This document shows, piece by piece, positions 11,419 to 21,729 of a stretch of DNA of 64,000 nt (its first letter is position 1; each line of letters begins with the position of its first letter). The notes beneath the pieces were generated by a model, which had not been told where the DNA came from, ran no database searches, and saw only the letters and a program-made list of their open reading frames with translations. The stretch is taken from contig NC_065880.2 of NCBI RefSeq assembly GCF_932274485.2, positions 6,673,695 to 6,737,694 on the forward strand. The letters run 5' to 3'. This DNA comes from Patella vulgata (Eukaryota > Mollusca > Gastropoda > Patellidae). A program made the translations under genes and the position numbers.

Positions 11419-11474
11419 GAATGTAGTTCTCCGATTTCACGTAAACACGATGTAAGGATCCGTGTTCACAAAAA

Positions 11475-11713
11475 AACTATTAGGGAAATCCCCTTAGATG
11501 ACAATTGATACTATTTTCTGACATATACATTAAAGGGATATGCATACTTTAATGTGGTCGTCTTCACACAAAAATAACGTTTAATTATTTGAAACCTAAT
11601 TAAACTTTATTTTTGTGGGAAGACGACCCCATTAAAGTGTACATATCCCTTTAATATATATATATGTCGGAAAATAGTATCAATTGTCATCTAAGGGGGT
11701 TTCCCTATTAGTT
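11475..11713. mobile_element. Foldback MITE with ~100-bp arms
   Basis: Left arm AACTATTAGGGAAATCCCC... mirrors right arm ...GGGGGTTTCCCTATTAGTT. The arms agree over about 100 bases, including TTAGATGACAATTGATACT, and enclose a short A/T-rich loop around 11595. No coding capacity. Confidence 0.85.
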
Positions 11714-11782
11714 GTCTTCATTAGCCCAGGTTAGCAGCAGAACAGTGGGACGTTAAACTCCATTTCATTTCATTTATTTGAA
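11714..11782 (+). mobile_element. SINE-B tail fragment
   Basis: GTCTTCATTAGCCCAGGTTA followed by GGGACGTTAAACTCCATTTC and ATTTCATTT. Only the 3' end is present, directly against the foldback element. Confidence 0.7.
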
Positions 11783-11885
11783 ACCTACTTCCGCTAGGAA
11801 CTGACAAAAAAAATTCATATACACAGAACGAAGTCCAATTACCGTTTATTATTGAGAGACCTTTTGACTAGTCTTAAATATACAT

Positions 11886-12528
11886 TTTTCAAGGGCTAAA
11901 TTTGACTATAACAGATCTTTCTTTAGGACTGAAATGTTATCTAAATTATTAATTAGTCATTAATTAACTTATCCTGACTATACTCAACTTCCGTTACCAT
12001 TATTAGCTTGCGATATGCAGCCACCCGATACACGTTGTTTACCAACGTTAGTAATGGCGATCGAGGCTAGCCTAAAATCGAGGTTCAGTATATTCTGTTT
12101 TCATTAGCTTTTTATTTGTTACCTATTATAGCAAGAACTGTCAGCTCTTTATCTGAAATGAAATGAAATGGGGTTTAACGTCCTATTATTTGCCCCGAAC
12201 TGGGCTAATGACGACGGGCATACACCATACAGTGTGCTATGAGGGAAATTTTGCCCGGCCAGCGGCACTACGGCCTACTCTTATATCGAATTCCAACTGT
12301 CAAAGGATCTTTTACGTACATGTCAATGTGTTTCGTCCTTGTCAGGACCTCCGTCCTGCATCACTGACAAGAGGGAACCACGCCAGAAAATCTGGATGAA
12401 CTTTCTCGGCCAATACAGTGATCGAACACCCGACCTCCAGGCTAGCGAGCCAGCGTGTTACCCATTTAGCCACCGTGACCCCAGTTCTTTATCTAATCTT
12501 ACATAATACTCTTTCATTACTGTTTGTA
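11886..12528 (+). mobile_element. MITE family A copy split by a SINE-B
   Basis: The left part (11886-12154) has GGGCTAAATTTGACTATAAC and ATTAGTCATTAATTAACTTA. The right end resumes at 12482 with CAGTTCTTTATCTAATCTTA after the SINE. Confidence 0.75.
12155..12481 (-). mobile_element. SINE-B copy with target-site duplication, near full length
   Basis: Complete from the (ATGAA)n tail to the head (TTAGCCACCGTGACCC). It is flanked by CAGCTCTTTATCT (12142-12154) and CAGTTCTTTATCT (12482-12494), a 13-bp duplication of the host MITE with one mismatch. A poly-dT-primed retroposition pattern is expected for SINEs. Confidence 0.85.
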
Positions 12529-12629
12529 CTTGAAGCCTGGCCAAACAGTCTGTCAATTACACACAGTAATGGTAGTCTAACGAACTGTGTTTTTCGAGTT
12601 CTATTACTAAATGACATTAAAACAATCAG

Positions 12630-12863
12630 TCAAAAAGGTGCTGCACTGGCCAAAATATACCCAACAATCGTTATTCTGGTATTATCACTTTGTGGTTTCC
12701 CCAACACGTCGACCGATATAGGTCTACAACCTATCGCATTAGATTCTGAGCAAACTTTGAGGTACACCTTTCGATCCATAGCCGTGGCTCCATAAATCAT
12801 TTCCAGGTGATATACTCCCTTGAAATACTTATTCCTCTTGGATTCCAAAGGCTTGATAAAGTC
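12630..12863 (-). CDS. Orphan exon-like open frame, 77 codons plus stop
   Basis: On the minus strand a polypyrimidine-poor but plausible acceptor (TTGCAG, ending at 12864) precedes an open frame beginning DFIKPLESKRNKYFKGVYHL and ending ILASAAPF then TGA. Composition is balanced and reads like real protein (mixed hydrophobic, charged and two Cys residues), unlike the surrounding repeats. I do not recognise the family and see no partner exon nearby. It could be the last exon of a gene lying to the right, a gene relic, or chance. Confidence 0.3.
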   Translation of the reverse strand, partial: DFIKPLESKRNKYFKGVYHLEMIYGATAMDRKVYLKVCSESNAIGCRPISVDVLGKPQSDNTRITIVGYILASAAPF

Positions 12864-13019
12864 CTGCAACTGTATAATAGTGACTACTACCTGTTTTAGA
12901 CTGGTTTATCCAGTTACCAATAGCTGTATGATTACTAACTGGAAATACCCGAAATAACCGTCTCTACCGCTCACTGCATCTGATTTTCAAAGTTAAATGA
13001 CTATCTAGAATTAACAGGG

Positions 13020-13240
13020 GCTGGTGCTATTGATCCCATAAAAAAAAACAGCGCTCCATAAAAGTCCAACAATTTGGATCCTAGCTGCCGTTCCACAAAA
13101 CAGCAACTTAGCGCCTAACCGTGAGGCTGGATGGTCGAATGGTTAGCCCGTGCGCGCTGTATCATAAGGTCTGTCATTTCCACAAAGCAACAATTGAGCC
13201 CCTATCTGCTGCTAAAAAACACAGCAATTTAGCTATTAGC
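13020..13240. repeat. Degenerate tandem repeat plus SINE-A head fragment
   Basis: Words like CCACAAAACAGCAACTTAGC recur at about 45-60-bp spacing and continue after the gypsy element at 18037-18105; a reverse-orientation piece is at about 18795-18850. A SINE-A head (GATGGTCGAATGGTTAGCCC) lies at 13128-13178. Confidence 0.55.
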
Positions 13241-13438
13241 TGTAGCTAGGTATAAAGTAATACTGTCCATTGATAAATGTACTTATCTCCCTTTAACCAC
13301 TAGATTAATTGAAGCGGCCTCGTTCTCATTCTCTATCGAGAAGACTTGGTTTTCCGCCATTTTATGTTATGCTGATATATCTGTGTCTAGATAAAGTATG
13401 TCAAATACTTAAAATGTGTTATTTATGATCAAGTAACA
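13241..13438 (+). repeat. 5' LTR of the gypsy element
   Basis: 198 bp, TGTAGCTAGG...AAGTAACA. Directly after it, TGGTGACAGAAGTGTGG (from 13439) begins with TGG and sits where the tRNA primer-binding site is expected. The matching tRNA was not determined. Confidence 0.93.
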
Positions 13439-13508
13439 TGGTGACAGAAGTGTGGATTTTCCCCTAAGAACATTTTAGGACAACCAGTATCACAAGAAAA
13501 ACAAACAC

Positions 13509-16500
13509 ATGGCAGAGTATCTTCGTAAACCAGGGCCACTGAAGTTCACAGGTAACGTGGCAGAAAATTGGCGAATTTTTGAACTGGAATTTAACATATT
13601 TATTGAAGCAGCTCATGCTGATAAATCTGAAAAAGAAAAAGCTTTTACCTTTCTGAATTTAGCGGGGCGTGAAGCAATTGAGCGCGAACGATCGTTTGTG
13701 TATGGAAGGGATGAATCACGAGAAAATCTCGACAACTTGAAAACAAAATTTGCTGCTATTTGCAATCCAATGCGAAATCTTACAGTAGACAGACATGCAT
13801 TTAATTCCAGAGTTCAATTACCAAATGAATCTATACAGACTTTCGTTTCTGATTTGCGCAACAAAGCATCTGTTTGCCAAATGAGAGATTTAAAAGATGA
13901 CTTAATAAAAGATCAAATTGTGTTTGGAATTCGAGAAAACAGCGTCAGAAGATTACTACTTCGCGAGCCGGATCTCACCTTAACCAGAGCCTTGGAAGTA
14001 TGCCAGATCCACGAAACTTCTGAACGTGCACTTGTTGATCTTAGCCAACCAATACCAAACAGACCCACTGTCCGTGATGAAAATTCATTTTCCACAGAAA
14101 TAGATGCTATCCAAGTACCCAACAGAAATCTTATGCCTAAACAAGGTCGTGGAAATCCACCTAGTTATAATTCGCGTTTCCAAACACAGATGCAACCTTA
14201 TTTTCGACCGAGTTATAATCCACATTTTCTGGGCCCTCAAAACTATCAAGCACGTGGGTTGCGTCCTTGGGAAAACACTCGCTTTATTGGTTCCAGACCC
14301 CCGTTTAGCCATCAACGTCCATGTAATAACTGTGGATGTAGTCATCCACCGAGACGTTGTCCAGCATTTGGCAGATTTTGCGCATCCTGTGGCAGACCTA
14401 ATCACACTGAAGACGTATGCAGATCCAGTGCAAACAGACGTTTTGACAATCATACTTACAGGCAACCTGTCCATGACATCAGTCTTCAATATGACTATTC
14501 GAACACAGAATCTCCTCAAAATGATATTACCCAATTCAAGATAGAATCATTGGATGTTTTCGGTCTGTCACCAGACAATCCCTCTGAATTATTTGTACAA
14601 TTTACCATTCACAACAAGAACACCAGATTAAAACTAGACACCGGTGCTAAATGCAATGTGTTACCGTTTTCATTGGTACAAACAATAAGGGACAATCGCC
14701 TCATCAACACTACAAATGTGGTCAGACTCATATCATATAGTGGGGATGCCATTCAAACAATAGGATGTATCCAATTACCATGTTTTCACAAAGGATCTTT
14801 GTATGAAATCTCATTCTATGTTGTCAACGAGCAAGTTACCCCAGTTTTGGGTTTACAAGATTGTTTAGCGCTAGGATTAATCTCTATTAATATCGACACT
14901 GTAAAGCACGATACCACACTCCCAAGAGCGCAGATACCACCCATCGGGGAAATAACTGAAGAGTATGTACTACAACAGTATAAAGATTTACTTGATGGAG
15001 ACCTGGGGTGTCTTCCAATCTCGTATAACCTGGATCTTGACAGAAACGTTTGCCCAATAATCCGTCCACCACGACGTATTCCAGTGGCCCTACAAGACCC
15101 CGTTAAGAGCGAATTGGACAGAATGGTTACTATCGGGGTAATTTCACCAGTGACTCAGCCAACCGAATGGGTATCAAATTTGGTTGCAGTAAAGAAGAAA
15201 AACACAAATGATATCCGTTTGTGTATAGACCCTTGTGATTTAAATAAAGCCATTAAGCGTCAGCACTATCCTCTCAGAACTATAGAAGAAATTGTGGCCC
15301 GCATACCTAATGCTAAAATATTTACGCTTATTGACGCGTCTAATGCTTTCTGGCAGATTCCACTAACGGAACAGTCGTCCTTTAAAACCACGTTTATCTG
15401 TCCATATGGACGATATCGTTTCTTACGCATGCCCTATGGTATAAGGAGCGCAAGTGAAGTATTTCAGAAAACAATGGATCAGCTGTTTAGTGGTTATCCC
15501 TGTGAAATTATCATAGATGATATTCTAATTTGGGGTACGTCCAACACCGATCATGATACCAAGCTCATAAAAGTTCTTGAGAGAGCCCGTGAAATCAACC
15601 TTAAATTAAAACTCAAAAAGTTCCAGTTTAAATCGTCAAACATAAGTTATATCGGCCACAGACTCACGTGTGACGGCGTTAAACCAGACCCGGATAAAGT
15701 GAAATGTATCACTGAAATACCTGTACCAGACAATATTAAGGCTCTACAGCGATTTCTTGGTATGGTTACCTACCTAGCAAAGTTCATACCCCATCTTAGT
15801 GACCAAGCTGCTCCGCTTCGTGTCCTCCTTCAAAAAGATGTTACTTGGCACTGGGATACGCATCATCAGGTTGCATTTGATAAACTCAAATATGCTATCA
15901 GCAGTCCGCCTGTTCTGAAATACTTTGATGTCAATAAGCCAGTAACTCTCACGTGTGATAGCTCACAAACCGGTCTTGGTGCTGCATGTTTACAAAATGG
16001 CCTACCAGTTGCATATGCCTCGCGAGCCCTAACACCGACTCAAGAGGGCTACGCTCAAATTGAAAAAGAGCTCCTTGCAATCGTCTTTGCATGCAAGAAA
16101 TTTCATGACTACATCTTTGGCAAAACTGTAGATGTAGAAACTGACCATAAACCACTAGAAACAATCTTTAAGCGTCCTCTATTAGCCACTCCAATGCGTT
16201 TGCAAAAAATGCTTCTTCAATTACAGCGATACGATTTAAATATTCACTACAAAAAGGGAACCGAACTTCACATAGCTGACACATTATCCCGTGCCTATAT
16301 ACATGATAACACCCCACTGTTAGAAGAGAATTATGATGTTATGTGTCTTATACCCATTACAACTCCAAAGTATGAAGAATTAAGAAACGCTTCGTTAAAT
16401 GACCACACGTGTCAGAGACTACGACAATACATTCTCTATGGATGGCCCGAATACGAGAAGGATGTCGAGCCAACTGTTAAAAAATTTTACGCCTTCAGAG

Positions 16501-17714
16501 ACCTATTAACAATTCATGATAACATTATTTACAAAGGCGAAAAAGTTGTAGTCCCCCATGTTCTACAACACCATTATGTTGAACAAGTACACAAGGGACA
16601 CATTGGAGTTGAAGCTACAAAACTTCGTGCACGTGATTTATTTTATTGGAACAACATGAACCATGACATTGAAACCTATGTATCACAATGTTCAACGTGT
16701 AATCATTTTAAGCCCCACCAAAGCAAAGAACCGATGATCTCCCAACCAATTCCAGACCGACCTTGGAGCATTCTCGGATCGGATTTGTTTACATGGAATG
16801 GAGTCAATTACTTAGTTCTTGTTGACTCGTATTCTGGCTGGATTGAGATGCAGTATCTTCAAGAAACCACTTCGCAGGCTGTAATTAACAAACTCAAGTC
16901 GCATTTTGCCAGATTTGGTGTTCCGGACATCTTTTACAGTGATAACGGGCCTCAATATTCCTGTCGAGACTTTGCCATCTTTTCCAAACAATGGAACTTT
17001 ACACACAAAACATCCAGTCCCGGTTATCCCCAAAGCAATGGTCTTGCTGAACGCGCGGTAAGAACTTGCAAGAATATACTTGACAAGTGTCAACATGACG
17101 GATCCGATCCATATATAGCCTTGTTGAATTATCGAAACACCAATCGAGATAGCATTTTAGGATCTCCGGCACAGCGTATCTTTGGACGACGAACTAAGCC
17201 CACAATGCCAATATCTTCATCGTTATTATCTCAAGCCAGCATCGACCACCGAATTGTCTATAATCGACTTTCCAATCTACGCGCTCAACAAAAGTCAACT
17301 TATGACAAAAACAGTAGACCTCTTCCAGAATTGCAGCCAGGTAATACCGTCCGGATTCAGACTGACAAGGGATACAACAAAGTTGGTACTGTCACGTCAA
17401 TTACCAATACGCCTAGGTCATACTTTGTCAACTATCAAGGTCGCACTCTCCGAAGAAACCGGCGTCATTTACTCCATGTCCCAAAAGAGTGTGTCCATCA
17501 ATACGAGGAAATAGCACCCTGGATACCTGTTCGTTTTCCACCGGGAAATGTAATCATTCCCCGAACCGAACCTAATAATCAACAGCTGCGCAATCCCGGT
17601 ACAGACCTCACTAATAACGAGGAGAGGAGTATACAACCACCACAGTTTCAAAACCAGTATTATGTAACAAAGAGTGGACGAGTTTCTAGACCGACTCCAA
17701 GATACCAAAACTAA
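13509..17714 (+). CDS. Ty3/gypsy gag-pol polyprotein, 1401 aa
   Basis: Gag occupies about residues 1-330 with Cys/His knuckles near 272-304 (CNNCGCSHPPRRC, then CASCGRPNHTEDVC). The aspartic protease motif LDTGAKCN is near 376-383. Reverse transcriptase follows, with its catalytic IIIDDILIWG near 667-676. RNase H begins around the TCDSSQTGLG segment near 815-824. Integrase has an HHCC zinc module near 1022-1065 and the catalytic triad D1092, D1145 and E1181 (35 residues between the last two). The C-terminal part after ~1250 is basic and fits an integrase C-terminal domain. All known domains lie in one frame, so the element looks whole. No envelope-like frame is seen. Confidence 0.93.
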   Translation: MAEYLRKPGPLKFTGNVAENWRIFELEFNIFIEAAHADKSEKEKAFTFLNLAGREAIERERSFVYGRDESRENLDNLKTKFAAICNPMRNLTVDRHAFNSRVQLPNESIQTFVSDLRNKASVCQMRDLKDDLIKDQIVFGIRENSVRRLLLREPDLTLTRALEVCQIHETSERALVDLSQPIPNRPTVRDENSFSTEIDAIQVPNRNLMPKQGRGNPPSYNSRFQTQMQPYFRPSYNPHFLGPQNYQARGLRPWENTRFIGSRPPFSHQRPCNNCGCSHPPRRCPAFGRFCASCGRPNHTEDVCRSSANRRFDNHTYRQPVHDISLQYDYSNTESPQNDITQFKIESLDVFGLSPDNPSELFVQFTIHNKNTRLKLDTGAKCNVLPFSLVQTIRDNRLINTTNVVRLISYSGDAIQTIGCIQLPCFHKGSLYEISFYVVNEQVTPVLGLQDCLALGLISINIDTVKHDTTLPRAQIPPIGEITEEYVLQQYKDLLDGDLGCLPISYNLDLDRNVCPIIRPPRRIPVALQDPVKSELDRMVTIGVISPVTQPTEWVSNLVAVKKKNTNDIRLCIDPCDLNKAIKRQHYPLRTIEEIVARIPNAKIFTLIDASNAFWQIPLTEQSSFKTTFICPYGRYRFLRMPYGIRSASEVFQKTMDQLFSGYPCEIIIDDILIWGTSNTDHDTKLIKVLERAREINLKLKLKKFQFKSSNISYIGHRLTCDGVKPDPDKVKCITEIPVPDNIKALQRFLGMVTYLAKFIPHLSDQAAPLRVLLQKDVTWHWDTHHQVAFDKLKYAISSPPVLKYFDVNKPVTLTCDSSQTGLGAACLQNGLPVAYASRALTPTQEGYAQIEKELLAIVFACKKFHDYIFGKTVDVETDHKPLETIFKRPLLATPMRLQKMLLQLQRYDLNIHYKKGTELHIADTLSRAYIHDNTPLLEENYDVMCLIPITTPKYEELRNASLNDHTCQRLRQYILYGWPEYEKDVEPTVKKFYAFRDLLTIHDNIIYKGEKVVVPHVLQHHYVEQVHKGHIGVEATKLRARDLFYWNNMNHDIETYVSQCSTCNHFKPHQSKEPMISQPIPDRPWSILGSDLFTWNGVNYLVLVDSYSGWIEMQYLQETTSQAVINKLKSHFARFGVPDIFYSDNGPQYSCRDFAIFSKQWNFTHKTSSPGYPQSNGLAERAVRTCKNILDKCQHDGSDPYIALLNYRNTNRDSILGSPAQRIFGRRTKPTMPISSSLLSQASIDHRIVYNRLSNLRAQQKSTYDKNSRPLPELQPGNTVRIQTDKGYNKVGTVTSITNTPRSYFVNYQGRTLRRNRRHLLHVPKECVHQYEEIAPWIPVRFPPGNVIIPRTEPNNQQLRNPGTDLTNNEERSIQPPQFQNQYYVTKSGRVSRPTPRYQN

Positions 17715-17825
17715 CTTTTTGAATATATTTACTTGTGATTATTCAGTTAATAATGCAAGAAGCATTAATTGTTAATTTAAGTTTAAGTAATTATATAATT
17801 TGTGAAATCTCCATAATTTCATTCT

Positions 17826-17838
17826 AGAAAAGGGGGGA
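17826..17838 (+). promoter_or_regulatory. Polypurine tract of the gypsy element
   Basis: AGAAAAGGGGGGA lies directly upstream of the 3' LTR, the expected place for plus-strand priming. Confidence 0.85.
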
Positions 17839-18036
17839 TGTAGCTAGGTATAAAGTAATACTGTCCATTGATAAATGTACTTATCTCCCTTTAACCACTA
17901 GATTAATTGAAGCGGCCTCGTTCTCATTCTCTATCGAGAAGACTTGGTTTTCCGCCATTTTATGTTATGCTGATATATCTGTGTCTAGATAAAGTATGTC
18001 AAATACTTAAAATGTGTTATTTATGATCAAGTAACA
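17839..18036 (+). repeat. 3' LTR of the gypsy element
   Basis: 198 bp, the same as the 5' LTR as far as can be read, ending AAGTAACA before the TTAGC duplication. Confidence 0.93.
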
Positions 18037-18220
18037 TTAGCCACCGTTACACAAAACAACAAGTTAGCCTCTATCCACTGATCTACAAAACGCACGGTGG
18101 ACTTACTGTTTACTGCACATCCCTACGATGTTATCGATTTATCGATTTATGAAAACAACAAACCAGTCTATACAACATAGTGGTAACATTATATATTAAT
18201 GTCATGTATAATTAAACAAA

Positions 18221-18475
18221 GATTATATAAGATCTAAATCTGCCTATTACACGTCTTTCTTTAGGCCTGAAATGTTATCTTAATTATTAATTAGACATTA
18301 ATTAACCTATCCAGACCATAATCAACTCTCGATGGCATCGCTAACCTGCAATGTTTATTAGATTAGGTTCCGATTTGCTGTTCAGCAAATTCCCTTCACA
18401 TCATCTAGTTTTAACTATTATAGTGAGAACTGCCAGCTCTTTATCTAATCTCCCATAATATATCTTTAAGCTTAT
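18221..18475 (+). mobile_element. MITE family A copy, internally shortened
   Basis: TAAATCTGCCTATTACACGT, AGGCCTGAAATGTTATC and AGCTCTTTATCTAATCTCCC are present, with the middle deleted. Confidence 0.75.
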
Positions 18476-18559
18476 TTGAATATTATAAATACAACATTAT
18501 CGAGAAATAAACCATGCGTTACAATATATGGACCAGGAACGGATCTCCAAATACTTCCA

Positions 18560-18635
18560 TATTCCTCTTCTACTACTTCTTCTTTTTCTTCTTCTTCTTC
18601 TTCTGCTTCTACCTCTTCTTCTTCAGTGCAAAACT
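18560..18635. repeat. (TTC)n-rich microsatellite
   Basis: Imperfect CTT/TCT run. Confidence 0.7.
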
Positions 18636-18739
18636 CTTCGAAAAAAGCTCAGGGCATGAAAAATGTCATGCTTGCTCCTAGGAAGATGAGTTTTACATAG
18701 ACTAAGCCTGTTCTCCAATCCCATTCAGATATCCTGAAT

Positions 18740-19072
18740 AAAGGGGTCTTTAACAGTGGAAGGAAACCGGAGGACCCGGAGAAAACCCACGAGGTTGGAC
18801 AGGCGACGCTTTGTGGAAAGGCGATACAGAGCTAAATTGCTGTTTTGTGGAGTTGCGGTTAGGAGTTAAGAGAGAGAGAGAGAGAGATGGGGTTGAACGT
18901 CCACTCGACGACTAACACGTGTTTCAATTTTATTTCAATAATTCGCTTGTTGCGCGTAGGATTCTTTAGCAGTGAGAGTTAAGCAGAGGGCCCGGAGAAA
19001 ACCCACGAGGTTTGACAGACGACCCTACTCCTTGTCACGTACAACCGAAATCACGCCACTTGACTAAGTGAC
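18740..19072 (-). mobile_element. Two SINE-A fragments, minus strand
   Basis: 18741-18805 carries the central GAGGACCCGGAGAAAACCCA. 18868-19072 carries the (GA)n tail, ACGTCCACTCGAC, the centre again and a short head. Between them lies the CACAAAACAGCAATTTAGC-type repeat in reverse. Confidence 0.65.
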
Positions 19073-19073
19073 A

Positions 19074-19407
19074 TGAAATGAAATGGGGTTTAACGTCCTA
19101 CTGTTCTGCTCTTAAACTGGGCTAATGATGACGGGCATACGCCATACAGTGTGCTATGAGGGAAATTTTGCCCGGACAGCGGCGCTACGACCTACTCTTA
19201 TATCGAATTCCAACTGCTAAGGGATCTTTTACGTGCACGCCACTATGTACACGGGACCTCGGTTTCGTCCCATCCGAACGACTAGACAGCTGTCCTTGTC
19301 AGGCCGTCCGTCCTGCATCACTGACAAGGAGAAACCACGCCGGAAAATCTGGATAAACTTTCTCGGCCAATGCAGGGATCGAACACCCGACCTCCAGGCA
19401 CTCAGTG
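19074..19407 (-). mobile_element. SINE-B copy, near complete
   Basis: From the (ATGAA)n tail through GCTATGAGGGAAATTTTGCC and GATCGAACACCCGACCTCCA. The extreme head is lost. Confidence 0.85.
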
Positions 19408-20039
19408 ACATACCTTATGATGTAAATGTTTGTTCCTTGGACAATTTGCACATCGATTGCCGGAATTCGATTTATGATATGACGTATCTATGACGTATCT
19501 ATGACATATATATGACCTATATATGCCCGGTGTCAGGTCCATATAGCGCTATCTTGTTCAATAAAAATTTATCTAATAACGTCAGAGTGTGCAAGTCTCT
19601 TTAATGTAAAGATGATTTAGCTGTTTCTATTATTCAAGTGGTAATCGGTGATGTGTGGAGATTACATTCTACAAATCAGATATTGTAGTCTGTAACAGAC
19701 GACGTGTTTGTGTGATTGTGATTCAGGTAAGTTATATATACTTTGATACATGTCTTATAAAAGATAATCTCGTAATCGATTCAATTTTTGAGATATATTT
19801 AGCCGAAGCAGAGTACATAGTTCTCCGGAGTGCGCATTGGGACTTTAAATATGGAGACTGTCAGCTGGCTGAAATGTGTCGGGTTGTGCGCGAGTGTTAT
19901 GTGTGTAAAGAACTACTTGAATCATTAAATCGGGTACGTTACGGGGCTTATAGGTCGACCTAAACTACCGTACCTCTTGTTTGTGCTATTTTCTGAGGGG
20001 GCGTTTTTTTGTTTTGTTTCGATTTGTTTTTGTGTAGTG
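19408..20039. other. No supported gene
   Basis: A short (TATGACGTATC) cluster at 19475-19525 and an open frame of 102 codons at 19655-19963 without recognisable domain, codon bias or splice context. Nothing else seen. Confidence 0.35.
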
Positions 20040-20195
20040 TGTTAACACAATGATAGTAAGCACACGGGGAGACCACACCACAAACAAACAATTACACAAG
20101 ACAAACCTACGGACAACACAGACATTACAAACAAAAATCGTTTCACATCAGATCAAGTGAATGGGCATGTCTCATTTTATACAACAAACCATGTT
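20040..20195. repeat. Dispersed repeat family C copy
   Basis: ACACAAGACAAACCTACGGA followed by ACACAGACATTACAAACAAA recurs, diverged, at about 53960-54030 and 58620-58740. Its type is unknown. Confidence 0.5.
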
Positions 20196-20234
20196 GTTCT
20201 TCTTTTATTATCTGTTTGTTGTACGGTTGGGGTG

Positions 20235-20458
20235 GGCGGGGGTGCAAATGGTTAACGCGTGCGTTGCATCATAAGGGCTGTTACTGAGTCATGTGGCGTG
20301 GTTTCGATTCTCCGCTTGTACATGACAAGGATTATGGACGCCTGTCCAACCTCGTGGGTTTTCTACGGGTCCATAGGTTTCTACCTACTGCTAAAGACGT
20401 CTGCCTCCAACAATATGTTAGTCCCGAAATGGCTTCGTTTGTGTCGAGTAGGGCATCA
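20235..20458 (+). mobile_element. SINE-A copy, 3' end truncated
   Basis: Head GGTTAACGCGTGCGTTGCAT, B-box GGTTTCGATTC, centre CCTCGTGGGTTTTCT and GTCCCGAAATGGC present. It stops before the CT tail. Confidence 0.75.
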
Positions 20459-20599
20459 TGGTAATGGGGCACGACAGAATGTCTGCATTATTAGATGCCA
20501 AATTCAAAATGTTTAATTTAAAATTAATTAAGAACTTTCCATTATTTGTCCACAGTTTTTGTCTTTTCATACTGTTACGTCTTTTGCCTCACTTAATAA

Positions 20600-20846
20600 T
20601 AGGGTTGGATGACCCAATGGTTAGCACCTGCGCGCTGTCTGTCATTGAATAAACTGGCATGGTTTCGATTCCTCGGGTGTACGTGGCAAGGAGTAGGGTC
20701 GCCTGTCCAACCTCGTAGGTTTTGTCCGGGTCCTCCTGACTCCTCCCACTGCTAAAGACCCCTACGCGCACGCGAATTATTGAAATAAAATTAAACCATA
20801 TGTTAGTCCCGAAATGACCTTGTTTGTGTCGAGTGGACGTTAAACC

Positions 20847-20893
<47 letters not shown>
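20600..20893 (+). mobile_element. SINE-A copy, full length
   Basis: Complete from the tRNA-like head (GGTTGGATGACCCAATGG) to GTCGAGTGGACGTTAAACCC and a long (CT)n tail. Confidence 0.88.
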
Positions 20894-20896
<3 letters not shown>

Positions 20897-21027
20897 TAAT
20901 AATGACGTTGTTTATATTTTGAATTGGGGGTACCAATGTTTTTTAAGTGCGTACAGCCTCTGTGGGTCTTAATTCGGCCCTGGTGATATGACGTGGAAAT
21001 CCCAGGATGATCCTGGTCCATCTAGAA

Positions 21028-21721
21028 CAGTGGTTTTCAACTTTTTTTTTTTTTTTTGCCAACGGCACACCTTGGAACACATGAAAAAATAGCCGCATAC
21101 CTGGCTAAATATATATGAAAAATATTTGAATTTTGCAAAATAAAAACATGGTAAGTCAGAGTGAATACATCCGTAGACTAGTCATAGACACATAGAATGA
21201 CTCGAACTAAATAAAAAAAACCACAGCTATGAAATTACTAGTAGACATCAATGAATACTCAATTGTAATCACGTGGTTTTTCCCATTTTCTTAGTCACTC
21301 TGATCAGCGGTGAATATTCGCTCGGTCTCTACAATCACTGATAAGGATGATATGCGACTTAATGAGCCCCAAATATTAACTTTTTTATTAAATTTTTTTT
21401 TATGTATTAGAAAAATAAATAAAGACGTTTGAAGTATTTGTGGGTAAAAATTATTTCCTATTTAGTGTGAATGGGTCTTAAAATGAGTAAAAGGCACCAT
21501 CCTGTCCGAACCAGTAACGTCTTATGTAAACAATGCACGCGCCATTGAGCCAATGATAGACGCCGCGTGATGTGACGTCACGTGTTAAAGACAGTCATCT
21601 TTTACAGTGATATTAGAAGACTTTCGCAATCTTCTGTGAAACAGATTTTTTCTTAGTGTCCTGTTCAAAATTTCGCGGCACACTTAGAAACGTCTCGCGG
21701 CACACTGGTTGAGAATCACTG
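21028..21721. mobile_element. hAT-type non-autonomous DNA transposon
   Basis: Ends CAGTGGTTTTCAAC and GTTGAGAATCACTG are inverted repeats of the hAT (Charlie-like) form. The flanks ATCTAGAA (21020-21027) and TTCTAGAA (21722-21729) give the 8-bp target duplication expected of hAT, with one mismatch. Near both ends CGGCACAC is repeated. No transposase frame. Confidence 0.88.
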
Positions 21722-21729
21722 TTCTAGAA

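Larger units (their letters stand above)
13236..18041 (+). mobile_element. Whole-looking Ty3/gypsy LTR retrotransposon
   Basis: Two 198-bp LTRs starting TG and ending CA flank one long gag-pol frame. A 5-bp target duplication TTAGC lies at 13236-13240 and 18037-18041. I found no difference between the two LTRs by eye, so the insertion is very recent. Domain order (protease, reverse transcriptase, RNase H, integrase) is that of Ty3/gypsy. The gag style and single frame resemble the Mag/SURL-like animal clade, which is an inference. It inserted into an older tandem-repeat/SINE-A stretch. Confidence 0.93.

Noticed and set aside
14085-17514. Shorter frames overlapping the gypsy gag-pol on both strands
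   Set aside because: Shadows of the long frame with no domain support.
19655-19963. 102-codon frame
   Set aside because: No domain, no splice context that agrees, AT-driven residues.
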